Below, in pieces: positions 24,601 through 36,085 of a DNA stretch of 64,000 nt. The stretch is from Paulownia fortunei (Eukaryota > Streptophyta > Magnoliopsida > Lamiales > Paulowniaceae): assembly GCA_019321725.1 (NCBI GenBank), contig CM033115.1, positions 3,048,673-3,112,672 on the forward strand, in the 5' to 3' direction. The notes under the pieces are model-generated. The model was not told where the DNA came from and searched no databases. It worked only from the letters and a program-made list of their open reading frames with translations. Position 1 is the first letter of the stretch, and each line of letters starts with the position of its first letter. A program made the translations under genes and the position numbers.

Positions 24601-26616
24601 TACGTTCCCAACTTCATTTTATGTATTACCATTTACTGTGTATGTACTAGGTAAGTGATCTGTTTTTATCTTTAGGGTTAATTCACCCTTATCTTTATGC
24701 ATAGTCCCAAGATGCTGGAGGAGAAGGCGAGCCGATAAGCCCTCCCAAGAGGCAAGGCTTAAACCCAGAGTACATTGGAGTTTAGGGAATTTGGGATATT
24801 AACTTTCAAGAATGCTGCCATGTTAGTGTAACTGAATCAAATTGATATACTCATGTTTAAGTTTGGAGAAGTGATGTTAAAGTTGCTTTGTGGTTAGTGC
24901 GGGGTGATTAAGGGATATCTTGTTTCAAAAGTGCTTTTTCATGGTAGAGAGAGAGAGAGAGAATCTTCATCCATGCCAGTCCAAATGCATCAAACTGATA
25001 TATTCAAGGTTAAGTTTGGAGAAGTGATATTAAAGTTGCTTTGAGGTTGATGCTTCTTCATGCGGGGAACATTGAAGACCCAAGGTGATTCAGGGATGTA
25101 TCTTGTCTAAAATGGCTTTTTCAGGGATGGATGGATAGATAATGAGAGATAGATAATTATGTACTTGTCTATCTGTTGATATCCTTGGAAATACTTGGAA
25201 TTGTTGCTAATATGCTTTGAGTAGGCTGATGAGAAGAGAGGTGATAATAGGAATTTGCTCGATAGTTGTACTGCATGTGTTAACAAGTATTGTTGAGTGT
25301 GACTCATTTTTGCTTCCTGGCTTTGCAGGTACACGAATTAAACTTGCACCTGTTCATGAGAGTGAAAAACACCAATTGCAGAGGTTTTGCAATGCCTGTA
25401 AAGGAATTCCTCAGGTATTACGTACTATACTTTTTTAACTTTCATTATAACATGTTTTTAAGTCATCAAAAGGAATCTATATACAGTTATTTACGATGCT
25501 AGGGGTTGAGTTGGGTTAAGCACAAGCAAAGTTCTTTACAGCATTTTGGAAACCTCAAGTTTTTCCAAATTTACGTGTTACTTTCATTCAATCAGGAAGG
25601 ATATCTACTCTTCAGAAGAGTCACAGGATAATGATTCTGGAATGCAATCTTAATTCTGAATAGGAATGGATTGATGTGCATTTGTGCGCTTTAAAGTTGG
25701 GCTTTTTTTTTCTTTTCCCTTTTCTCCTGGCAATTGATTTTCTCTGCTTATCTTTGTTTTTTATTTATGCATCAATATTTTTTCCTTACTTTTTTTGGGG
25801 TTTTTTTTTTTTTTTTGGTGGGGGCGGGGGGTTGTTGTGTTGGGTTTGGTAGATAAGAAACTGCACCCAGTCGCTGTTAATTATCTCTATTCTGTTCGTA
25901 AATGGTTTAGAGCTTAATGGCTTGAAAATCAGGTCATTCATCCAGTATATCCTTTCAACAACCAAGTGCCTACTGCTCCAGCAACTGCACCAAATTCAGA
26001 AGATGAAGAGCTAGCAATGGCGATTAATGCGTCCCTTCAGTCTGCTTCACATGAAGGACCATCGCATACTGATACGTACATAGGATCTGAAATAGATACA
26101 TCCACAAGTACGGCCAACTCTATGAATAGCTCCAGTCATGAAGAGAGCTACATTATGGGAGCAGCATCTACTAGCCATGAGGCAAGTGGGAGCAAATGTG
26201 AGATTCAGGAAGCTGGTTCAACTGGCAGTTCAGCTCAGGACCTCCAAAGCTACAATAGCATTCCTTCTGTTGTCCAGACAACTCTTGAGAATCCATCTGC
26301 TGTTTCAGTTCCATCAGCTCCTCCTGTCGCAGATGTAGCTATAAGTGATGGTCCAATTCTCTATCCATCAATTGACATGAGCCCTGTTGATTTATCTTCA
26401 CCCACTGTGAATGCCGTATCCAGTAGAGCTGATGAAAAGAAAGAGGATGGTGCAACTTGTACTATATGCCTGGATGCTCCACTTGAGGGCGCATGCATCC
26501 CATGTGGCCACATGGCTGGTTGCATGTCTTGTCTGAATGAAATAAAGGCCAAGAAATGGGGTTGCCCTCTATGTCGTACCAAGATTGATCAGGTGATACG
26601 CATTTATGCTGTTTAG
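21673..26616 (+). CDS. XBAT35: XBAT35-type ankyrin-repeat/RING E3 ubiquitin ligase
   Basis: Exons: 21673-21774, 22431-22545, 23308-23388, 23504-23592, 23692-23783, 24154-24235, 24497-24599, optional 24705-24779, 25329-25414 and 25933-26616 (stop TAG). Without the optional exon the protein is 477 aa, with it 502 aa. It starts MGQQQSKDELLYQQV; Gly2 could be myristoylated. Ankyrin repeats fill about residues 15-130 (EGKTALIIACMNPEL, AGTPLHHAAKRGLEQTVKLL, DDCQTPLNVARAKG). A UIM-like motif, DEELAMAINASLQ, opens the Ser-rich middle, and the C-terminus is a C3HC4 RING (CTICLDAPLEGACIPCGHMA, GCMSCL, WGCPLCRTKIDQVI). The RING recruits an E2 and the ankyrin part likely binds substrate. Arabidopsis XBAT35 acts in ethylene-linked apical hook control and exists as two splice forms with different location. 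Every splice junction keeps frame with GT..AG. The call is very secure; orthology to XBAT34 versus XBAT35 needs a tree. Confidence 0.95.
24705..24779 (+). other. XBAT35: Arginine-rich 75-nt cassette exon (NLS-type) of the XBAT35-like gene
   Basis: Between exons 24497-24599 and 25329-25414, both of which join perfectly without it, a 75-nt open segment fits the same split codon (A|TC in, A|GT out). It is bounded by TTTATGCATAG and a weak donor GGA|GTTTAG. It codes 25 residues with a basic core, PRCWRRRRADK, a nuclear-localisation pattern. Because 75 is divisible by 3, skipping keeps the frame. In Arabidopsis XBAT35 a cassette exon at this place carries the NLS and decides between nuclear and cytosolic forms (known from the literature). 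That it is spliced here is inferred from position, frame and content. Confidence 0.75.
24820..25125 (+). repeat. Diverged tandem duplication in the intron after the cassette exon
   Basis: About 24,820-24,945 and 24,970-25,125 share long stretches: TTAAGTTTGGAGAAGTGAT, TTAAAGTTGCTTTG and GGTGATT..AGGGAT. A (GA)n run (about 24,949-24,962) separates them. Confidence 0.75.
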
Positions 26617-27780
26617 TTCTGGTGGTGCAGAAGCTGTTAGTTGCTGGTGAAAGAGAAGTTGTTACTGGTGAGTTTCATTATTCTAGTCTATCCTCGGTTC
26701 TGTGAATTTCTCTGGGGAAGATAAAAAATATTGTCAGGTAGATTTGACAGTATTTGAAGCTGATTCATCTCTTCTGACCTATCGCTGATTTTCTTGCAAG
26801 TCTAAGGTCATCCAACAAATACAAGTCTTTCCAAAAATTTGGTCTCTTGCTATAAAGTTTGAAATTTTAGGCAATGTTTGGTTTTATTCTCAAACCTTAT
26901 TTTCATTCTCAATTTATTCTCTCCAAACACATCCAAACATATATCACGTTCTTCAATAATTTTTTCTCCTAATACATCACTTTTTCCAGTACATTCCTCC
27001 AAAACACATTCTCTCATAATACTTCTCCCAAAACACCCAAAACAAATCCAAACATTCCCTTAGTTATTCTATCTGATGCAAAGTTTTACTGTCTTTCCAT
27101 CCATCGTGGTGAATGCTTTCATATTTTGCCACAGAATATGTGCTTTAAGTTTCATTACTTCAATAGTTGGAAAAGGGCCCTTAATGTTCTCAATACGAGG
27201 GAAGAGCTTACTATTGGTGGCACGATCAAGAACTGAGCTTTCTTTACTCTTTAACCTCCCCGACTTATGATGTTTTTTAATCAATGCTACTGTTATCAAT
27301 CCCAGAGACAAGTAACGAGGCTAACTGATCATCTTTCTGCAGATTGTAAATACTAGCTCCAAGAGCAAATGAGCAACTGCAGCAGAATTATACTTTCTTC
27401 TGCAGAACAGGAGAAAAGGCCTAGTTATGGAACTTGTGAAGTCAATTTGTGTGGAGGTATTATTTTCGTCACCTTTCCCTTGGATGATAAGATGAACTGT
27501 GATGAGTTATTTGTAATTCAGTAATATACATTTTTAAACAAAATTCAGTATTTAAAGTTTCTGAAGGGACAGTGGTGAAAACTTACTGAGATCTTGTGTG
27601 GTGTGTTATTTGAAAATATGAATGAACATATTGTTGTGTCACCTTGTAAATTCTCCCGTGTTTTGCCGTCATGTACTGAGTGGTGCTGTAAAAAGTTTGC
27701 TGTAAAAAATTAACCACTTTCTGGGTTATTAAGATTTGTTTTAGGATCTTATGTATTCTTTGCCTTCTCATCTACGTCCT
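26617..27780 (+). other. XBAT35: 3' UTR region with a probable intron
   Basis: A good donor (GTTACTG|GTGAGT, 26668) and acceptor (TTTCTGCAG, ending 27342) frame a 675-nt non-coding intron after the stop codon. The sequence after 27343 again has exon-like composition and runs to a T-rich region near 27.7 kb. Inferred from splice consensus only. Confidence 0.45.
26870..27059. mobile_element. Tourist-like (PIF/Harbinger) MITE, 190 bp
   Basis: The termini are GGCAATGTTTGG (left) and GGGAATGTTTGG (right, reversed). A 3-bp TTA duplication lies on both sides (26867-26869, 27060-27062). This is the size, terminus and target rule of Tourist MITEs. The interior is C- and A-rich with CCAAACAC-type motifs. 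It sits in the putative 3'-UTR intron of the E3 ligase gene. Confidence 0.8.
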
Positions 27781-28783
27781 TTCTGGATATTACAAGTTCA
27801 TGTCGTTCGACCTTTTTCTAGAAATATTAATTATTTAACGACTATTTATGATAATTAAGAATAAAATTAATTTATTAAATTAACATTATGGTTGTATATA
27901 TTAAGCTAAGTGTAAAGTTTAGTTGTGTTCATTTTATAGTTGGTTTAGTTTAAATGAATTATTTTTTATTAGTAAGTTGAAACATATTTTAAACCTTTAA
28001 TATTAAAATTTTTACCGAATATATTCTTAGTTGGAGGAGTAAACTGTATACTTTTATAATTTGAGTAAAGAGATAATATGCACATAGTTGAGGGGAGCAA
28101 ACTATTATTCAATCGTAATTTTTATGAATTTTGCATCGGTGGCTAATTGTTTTCTGGATAAAGTATGATCGAGAAAAGGGGTAGAAAGTGTTTTGGTACT
28201 CTAGTTAATATCTATAAGCAAACTAGTAATAATTAATTTAATTAGTGATTAGGTTTTACACAATTTAAATAATGATATATGTTATTTGTAATGAATATTA
28301 CTTGAGATGTAAGGATGTTCAGCAAATATAATTCTAAGGAGGTTTTAGAGGACTTTACCTACCCCGTGTCTTAGTTAAAAAGGGGAAAAATTTAGCATTG
28401 TATATTATAAATTTTTATTAAAAATTATAATTAAAAAATTCAAATAAAATGCAAACGGTTAGTATATGGATTTATAAACGTATTGGTAAAATACTACTAT
28501 AAAAGAATTATTCAAAAATAAAAATACAGTTTGTTTTTATATGACTTATGTTTGTATTTATTTTTAAATTATGTAGATATTTTATTTAATTTAATTTATA
28601 ATTATGATATAATTTAAGATAATTATATAATAATTATTATTATATTCACAAATTATTAAAAAAAATTATTAATATAACACTCCATTACTAGTACATTATT
28701 TTTAAATAAAGTTTAAATTTTATTTAAGTACTATAGAAATTTAACCAAATAGAGTATTATTCGTCAAGTATTATATGAGTAAA
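27780..28783. other. Intergenic, nothing recognised
   Basis: Very AT-rich, with stops in all frames and no recognisable repeat boundaries. Confidence 0.5.
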
Positions 28784-29157
28784 TAGAGATGAAAATGGGT
28801 TCGGGTTCGGGTTCGGGTTCGGGTTCGGGTTCGGGTTCGGGTTCGGGTCCAACTCGGTGGGGTGGGTTTTGATTTTTATTTTCAAACTTACCACCTTGAA
28901 CCTTGCTCGTTTAATTTTTTTTTTATTTTAATATATAAGTATTTATGTAATATTATATTTTAAAAAAATATTTTTTTTTAAAAGAAATTAGTGGTGTCAT
29001 TTTTTAAAAAAATATTTTTTAATATTTTTAAAATTATAAAACAAGTTTAATTGATCTAATTAGGACCTGGGTCCGAGACAGCAGGTATCGAATCCTTAAA
29101 AACTTTAACGAGACGAGTTTTGAATTTTTACAAACTCGTTCTATTGTCGTCCCTCTA
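28784..29157. mobile_element. Putative hAT-like MITE with GGGTTC hexamer array
   Basis: The left end is TAGAGATGAAAATGGG. The right end reversed is TAGAGGGACGACAATAG, giving short imperfect inverted termini around a 374-bp element. Related termini (TAGAGGTGTAAATGAA) occur near 48.89 kb. Flanks share AGTAA but no clean 8-bp duplication, so the class is tentative. Confidence 0.45.
28797..28848 (+). repeat. (GGGTTC)n hexamer array, about 8-9 copies
   Basis: An almost perfect tandem GGGTTC run in otherwise AT-rich DNA, just inside the left end of the putative MITE. Confidence 0.95.
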
Positions 29158-30039
29158 AGTAAGTATAATATATATACTAAATATTTAATTTTAAAAGTAC
29201 AAAATATTATTTAGCGGTTCAAAATATGTGTAAAAAATAAAAATATTTCTTAATTATTCGTATGAACGTATTAATACTATACGAACAGCAAAGCTCTGTA
29301 TTACAATATTTGTTTGTGTTTGTTGCGTTTATTTTATGAAATTTGTTTTGTATTAGATAGGTCATTGTGTTGGATCACCTTTTTTTCCCCCCCTAAAAAA
29401 AGGGTCAATTTGGAATTCCAAGAAAAACAATTTTTTTACAAATTGCACAATTCTTTCATGTTTTCTCTTCTCAAACTTTCATGGGCATACACATTTGCTC
29501 TTGACTAACATAGGTTGTTGTACAATATACTCAAAACTGGGCTAATCTTGAGACCTTAAAAAAACATGACCAAGTTGAGTTGCTAATGGGCCCGGGTATA
29601 GATCCATTTTCAAAGCCTTCCACAAAATAAAATAAAATAAAAAAGTTGTCTTTTTTAATACATACGATACATTCTGTCCCATCATAAAAAAAAAAAAAAA
29701 AAAAAACCACTTTTTTTTAATGATTCTTATGTTTTTGCTTCGATATCGGACTTGTTGGTTATTGTCGGGTAAAATAACAGTTATTGTCACTAATCTTATA
29801 ATTTACAAAAAGTTTAGGACAGGCAGCATAAATTTATTGCATAGGGTTCCAAAAGTAAATTTCTTATATGGTTTTGAAGTGAACTTGTGCTTGAGTCTTT
29901 TGAGTTGGGCATTGATTCCATTCAGTTGGTAATGAACTAATCCGTTCTACTTTTTAATATTTTAATTCAATATTCTTATATCTTGTTCGGAAAAAAAAAA
30001 TATTTCTATTTTAAGAGTACTATGTTTAGAAATATTAAC

Positions 30040-30360
30040 AAATCGAATTGAGTCAAACACATTATTGTTCAAATTTATTTAAATTTTTATCTAATTTTAA
30101 AAATTGTGTTTGAGTTTAGTTTGATTATAAATCGAATCGAGTTTGAACGAATTTCATTCGAATTGAATACGAATCGAATTCGAGTAACTTGATATTTTTA
30201 TGTATATTTTATTTTTTTAACTAATCGAATCGAGTTCAAGTCGATTTTCAAATTTTATCGAACAAAAAAAATATATTCAAGCTCTATTTGCTATGAAATC
30301 AAATGAATTTTTAATAATCAATATCCAATCATGTATCAAATAATTTAATTTATTTTTCAA
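30040..30360. repeat. Dispersed AATCGAATCGAG-type repeat, copy A
   Basis: Dense in ATTCGAATTGAATACGAATC-like motifs. A second diverged copy is at 48,890-49,170, at a different point within the duplicated segment, so it is probably an independent insertion. Confidence 0.5.
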
Positions 30361-32179
30361 CCCTAATTATATTTTCAAAACCTAGTAATTTTAGATACTG
30401 AACTTTAGTATAATGGGAAAATCTTCACATTGTATATAATATATAATAAGTTGAAAAGACTCTTCCTCCTTTTATAACCTCCACTTGTTCAAAACGCCCA
30501 ATGATTTAATAATATTAAACAAACCAATGAGGAAAGTGAAAAATAGAGTCATCCAACAAGTATAAAACATAAATCAAGGGCATAATTTATAATTTACTCA
30601 AAGCTTTTGTATGGGTTTCTATATTGCACACAAGTTATGTTTTTATGAACTTCATACATTTAGGGTGAATTGCACTTTTGCCCCTAATTTCTATACAAAA
30701 CAATACTTTGCCCCTCTTAATTTGTAAAATACACATTTACAACTGTCGACTAATAGAATACGCTCTAGTATCATTTGTTTTTTCAATATTATCCTTTTTT
30801 GACTAAAATAGAATAAATTATATCTGTCCCTTTTGGGAAAATTTCTTTCTATCTTTTCCTCTTTAAATTTAAATATATTTTTATGGAAATATATTGCTCG
30901 TATTAGTAAAAGAATATTTTCTTTCTCTCTACTTAGTTTTTTATTTATTATTTATTGTATTATCCACTGTGTTGAATGTATGTTGTTAAGTCCATGAAAA
31001 GTTAAAGTATATCCTTTTTTTTTTTAAACTTTACTGTGTGTTTTCTAGTGATATGCATACATCAAGGCTGAAACTTCATTTGTTTTCTTTTATCGAACAT
31101 AATATCTTGTGGCATAATCTCTCCTTTTTTTTTGTACAAATATGAGTTAAAACTTAATATTTACACCTACAAATGCCTCATTTTTTTTATTTTTTTATTT
31201 TACTTTTTTGTACATGATTAAAAAATATTAAGATAAAAAAACTAAGCCAATCTAAATTTGAAATTAGATCAAATCGATTGAGAATGTCACATCTCTTAAG
31301 TGGGCTAATTGATGCATGGGAAACTTTTTCTTGTTAAAAATCCCATTATAGTATTTAAATATTTTATATTGAAATTGATATTAGGAAAAACAAATGTTTT
31401 CATGCATATTCAATTATCTTTAAATGTTGAAACTTGAGTGTGTGTGTGTCCAATTAGGGTATATTCATTTTCACATTTCAAGTTTTGTGGATTCTTACAT
31501 TGAATTCACAAGAAAATAAGAATCAAAATTCGATAGTCACATTGAAATTTTCCTTTATATAGTTATATCAATTATCATCCTCGATTTTTAAGAGTTGGTT
31601 TTGCTTCTTTAATTCAAATGTTTACGACCAAAGATAAAAATTCTTGGCATATAAATCCCTTATTCAGATTTCATTCCCTCCCAAACAAATGGCACCCAAA
31701 TTTTATATAATAAAACAATCTTATAATATGAATATGTAGATAAGAATGAGGTTCAAGACTATGAAGTTTTGGATTTGAATCCTCCAAAATTGTTCGTATT
31801 GTTTACATTTAACTTATCAGATATATCATGTTATTGTCAATTCCATCAATTTAAATCACTATAAACGACTATTTACGTCGTTTTTATCCCAAAGTCAATA
31901 AATTTAATTTTCTATTAATTAGAGAAGGTTAAGTACCTTAATTGAAGTATTCGTCGAGCAATCTATCATATATTTCATTCTAAGTTTTTTCTAGACAAGT
32001 GAATAAAAGAATATAAAATTAGGATACATTTTCTCCAATTTTTAATTTTTTGTTCTACAAATATAGGGTTTATATGAGTGCAAAATTATTGGAGACAAAA
32101 CATGGCATCTATATATGTTACTTACTTAGGTTAATTTAGTTTGGCTAAAGTACAAACACGAATATACAGTAAATTTTTT

Positions 32180-32410
32180 TACGGACAATTCAATTCTTCC
32201 CTTTTTTTTCAAATTTTTTCATGTAGATTTCTTCTTTTAAACGACGAGATAAGATCATTATTAGAGCACTATAATGACCTTTAACTGCATCATTTGCTTT
32301 GATTAAAGTTGATCACTTTTGTTTTGCTATGCATACCTAGTTCGATTTGTTTGTACTAGTAGATATATTGCCTCATCATTAAGGAAGTGCAATAGATTGG
32401 AGTAGTGTTC
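32180..32410. other. Best-preserved block of the duplication, copy 1
   Basis: Contains TGACCTTTAACTGCA, CATTTGCTTTGATTAAAG and TTGATCACTTTT, all found again at 48.48-48.72 kb with few changes while flanks are much more diverged. Both strands carry stops, so it is not obviously protein-coding. Function unknown. Confidence 0.6.
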
Positions 32411-32529
32411 TCCATATATACACACACACACATATAAAAAAAAATTCTTCATTTGATTCATCTCAATAAATTCATATTAGTTACAAACTATATTATGTAT
32501 AATTAACATTTTTTTCCTTAATGAATTAG

Positions 32530-32551
32530 TTATATATATATATATATATAT
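32530..32551. repeat. (TA)n microsatellite
   Basis: About 11 TA dinucleotides, not at the same relative place as the (TA)n of copy 2. Confidence 0.85.
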
Positions 32552-33549
32552 TATCATGTGAGGAATATCAATAATTAAGAACAAATTAGTAATTATGAAT
32601 TACTCAATAATTTATAATCAACTATTATGAAAATAAACAAATATTCACACATATATGAGATTCAAAATTTGGATGTTATAATCATGATATTTCAATCTTA
32701 CCACTTGAGTAAGATATCATTGACATATAGTTAATTATTTTTTTCCTTTTGTAGCGCTATAGTTGTCAAAAGCTTATTAGTTAGTTTAAAATAAGTTCAA
32801 ATTAAATCAAATTCGAGTAGATGGTATAAATTTTTACAACGATAAATCATATTAGTATCGACTTGAAGTATGCATGGTACTTATAATATATGATTACTCA
32901 TAAATCATGAAGTGCCAATGTAAAATTAAGATATAGTTATTGTAATTAAGTAGTAACACCTTTACATTTAGTTTAAGAACAATTATGTTGCTCATGTATA
33001 CTACAATAGGTATAATAAAATTACTCATAAATCATGAAGTACTCAATTAACTCTAGCAACTGAGAAAGAGTTCCTATCACTTAAAGCCTTGAGAAGAAAA
33101 ATCTCCGCACTATAGCCAATCCATCAAGCACTTGCCCATTTCTTTTTTTGGCATATTTATGTGGGGCGGGGTATTGTTAGATGTTAAAATGTGACAATTC
33201 TGTTCTAACATTTATTTTTTACTTGATATTTTTTTATTTGAATTCCTAACTACAGTATGAATAAACGGTTAAAAGGGTTATGTGGTTCCATGAAAACTTC
33301 TCAAATGCTTAAGTCGGTATAAATTTTAAAAAGAATAATTACTAACTAAAAGTAAGAAAATAAAGTGTGTGCCTTGTAAATGTATAAAAAGAAGGTAGTT
33401 ATACCTGATTAATTGAGACATGGGCCTCATTGATCTGTAATGTAATTTGGGTAGTTTTGACGTGCGAATTTATTTAGATCAATATTAAATATGTGTTGGG
33501 TTAAAATAAAATTAAATGAAACTACCCATCACTAAGTAAGCAAAATCTA

Positions 33550-33835
33550 GGACTATGTTTGATTAGCATCGAAATTTATCCAACTATTTTCCCCAAAAAC
33601 AATCATTGTACATATTTTGTCAATATAATTCTTTCTTCTCCCAAACAAAATAGGGGCACTATAAAATAACATCATTATATTTTTTAATTTTATAATATTA
33701 AAACCTTACAAGAAATGAGATCTACATTAGAATTTACCTTCCTCCAAAACACAAACCAAACATTAATTTTATTTTAAATTCCTCCCCCAATACACCTTCC
33801 CCCCAATCACTCCAAAATGCTAATCAAACATTGCC
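33550..33835. mobile_element. Putative Tourist-like MITE, 286 bp
   Basis: The left end GGACTATGTTTGATTAGCAT matches the reversed right end GGCAATGTTTGATTAGCATT over about 18 of 20 positions with one gap. The TTTG-containing termini resemble those of the MITE at 26870. The flanking 3 bp (CTA / TAG) are not a clean direct duplication. Confidence 0.55.
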
Positions 33836-33977
33836 TAGGTATTTTTTACAAGTTAGGTCGAAATAAAATATTTTAGTCCAAATTCGATTTGACCATTATT
33901 TAGACTAAAATCTCCCGTTATGAGGTGGAAAAATAATTTGGCTAAATCTAATTTGATGGAAAAACTTAAGATGAGAG

Positions 33978-36021
33978 TGTTGGGTTCGTAAATTGCAGAT
34001 CTTGGTGCAACGAAATTTAAAATTTAAAAATATGCATAACAATTATAACACGTAGTTCCGGATTCGATAAGATTAATATATTCATGCCTAGATATTTTCT
34101 TCTATAAAACAAATGGGTTTTAACAAAAATACCTATATCAAGCACTTGATTGATAATGTTGATTTGAACGATTCAAATTGTGGCCTAAATTAAAAACAAT
34201 TCATCATAGAAATGCATGCATCTTCTTTCTAATGATATCCGCACAATGAGTAGGATCACAATTCCATGAACATACTAAAAGATGTAGAATACTTGATTCT
34301 AATCTAGAACATATGAATGTTGATTAATTCCAATATTAACTGGGTAATAAAAAATAATTAATCAAATTATCAAATGGCTTGGAACCAACTGATGAATCAA
34401 AAACTAGGGAAAGTAGGAAGAAAGGAGGCGTGCTCTACACCAAAGCAAGGGGGCCGAATTTTCTTAGTATCTAACACTCTTATATTCGGCCCTATAAGGT
34501 GTATTTGTGCACCTTCAAGTGTTTGACCTAATCTCGTTATGTCTCTAAATCTCTTACATATTTATCTCTAGTTTGTTTCTATTCAAAACATATATTGAAT
34601 TAGTTTTTTTATTAAAACTCAAAGTTTTAATTAATTTCCTATCCAAGACATGAAGTCTTCAATTCATAATAAAAACTACCGAATGGCATCTTCTACGAAC
34701 CCATTAATTATTGAATTTTCTAATTAATTAATTTTTATTAATTAAGTAAGTAAGTCCAATTAAATTGATTCAATGGGCCACCTAATTAAATATCCCAATA
34801 TAAATAATCTCATTATTTTATTAGTTAAATTAATTTAATATATTTTAGTTAATTGATTCAATCAATTAATTAATAACTCCTAAAGAGCCCCAAAATCTTT
34901 AATAGGTCCAATTAATTCTAGTTCCAAATTAATTAATCTCTATTAATTAATTTGATCCATCTCCTTGAATATTACTCTAGATAGAATTAATTCATTTCAT
35001 TTTGTATTTGATTCATTAGGTTCACAATTAAACTAACAGTGGACTTGCAACTATTGCAACTTAGTAAATATGTTAAATACATTTTGATTAATTAATTTAA
35101 TTAATTAATCCATCTTGGAATTAACTCCTTAATTTTAAGAATCTCACAAGTCAAGGGAAAAACCTAACAGTGCATCTTGATTACTTGATTCTATTTCTGT
35201 TACAAGTACCATACAAGTTCGGTCATTCTGTCAACTAACATTCCGACTAAGTTTAGAGTATGGACTATTAGTTGAAACCATATTTGATTATTAATAATGA
35301 TTTCATTTCCAATCACATTGATTCTTGATGAATCATTAAAAAACTCCCATCTAATAATCATCATACTTTGGCCAGAGACTTTTAAGTCAAGAACTATAAA
35401 TGCATAGGAGATTCACCTATTCTACCAAATAGTTGACGGATCTTGTATTGGCCACTCAACCTCTATACATGAAGATCATATGCCCAACATAAATCCTCTT
35501 GTGATTGGCATGCAATTAGAAAATACATCAAAACATATAATATCTTGCACAAGGCTATTATGATACTTCAAGTCAAAGGACTAAGTCATACACTATTATA
35601 GCTAAAAAATTCTTATCAGACAAACAACATTTTCAATTGAGAATTTTGTACGAACCAGTTTGGTGTACTCGTTCCTCAATGAGCACCTGCACATGTGCAC
35701 TAACATCCCTATGTCAATGTTTATGAAACGAGACATTTTCCTTTCAAGCATGCATCATGTGTGTGAGTCTTTACGGGCTTATCAATGTCCGAAATCTATG
35801 ACTTAAAACTAATTTAAGAATAAAGTTATAGAGATATATTTTATGATTGTCATCATATGCGTGATCATGCTCGATATCTAAATATGGTTTAAAATTTTAT
35901 CCAATTGACGAGATGTAATTAAAGATTAAAAAAAACTATCAATTTTATTAATATATTTTGAATAAAATTATTTTTACATAATTATAAAAGTGGCTACTAG
36001 TCGTTAGACATTACTTAAACA
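33978..36021. mobile_element. Candidate solo LTR, about 2.0 kb
   Basis: It begins TGTTGGGTTCG and can be closed at ..TTAAACA. The flanking 5 bp are GAGAG on the left and AAGAG on the right, with GAGAG two bases further on. The interior is non-coding and LTR-like in composition (TTCGGCCCTATAAGGTGT near 34.48 kb could be a promoter). The whole stretch is missing from the otherwise collinear copy 2. There is no partner LTR, primer site or polypurine tract. Borders are uncertain. Confidence 0.4.
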
Positions 36022-36080
36022 AAGAGAGACAAAATAAATTAATGCATTTTTATTTGTATGTTGGATATAGCATCTAATTG

Positions 36081-36085
36081 ATGAG
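36081..36085 (+). repeat. Target duplication, left (ATGAG)
   Basis: Pairs with ATGAA at 43005-43009 (4 of 5 bases). Copy 2 of the segmental duplication has ATGTG at the matching unoccupied place. Confidence 0.6.

Larger units (their letters stand above)
29530..33480. repeat. Segmental duplication copy 1, left part (gene-free)
   Basis: Collinear with 46.2-49.3 kb in the same orientation. Shared anchors include AGGACAGGCAGCATAAAT (29,818 / 46,592), GTTGGTAATGAACTAA (near 29,925 / 46,719), the GATAGT..ATTGAAATTTT block (31.53 / 47.60 kb), AAAACATGGCATCTATAT (32.1 / 48.4 kb) and the strongly kept block at 32.18-32.41. No ORF of note is shared. Confidence 0.8.

Noticed and set aside
24705..24785. 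Alternative reading of the cassette region as a terminal exon (SQDAGGEGEPISPP.. then stop)
   Set aside because: It needs a frame that does not match the upstream split codon. The in-frame reading gives a 75-nt basic exon that rejoins exon 25329.
28797..28848. Interstitial telomere repeat
   Set aside because: The unit is GGGTTC, not TTTAGGG or a known variant, and the array sits inside a MITE-like element.
32180..32410. microRNA precursor in the conserved duplicate block
   Set aside because: I found no convincing long hairpin nor any plant miRNA I know by sequence, so the block is left as unexplained.
32640..32740. Second possible SINE on the minus strand
   Set aside because: Only loose resemblance to pol III boxes (AAGTGGTAAGA and a TTGAATCTC stretch), with wrong details and no tail or target duplication.
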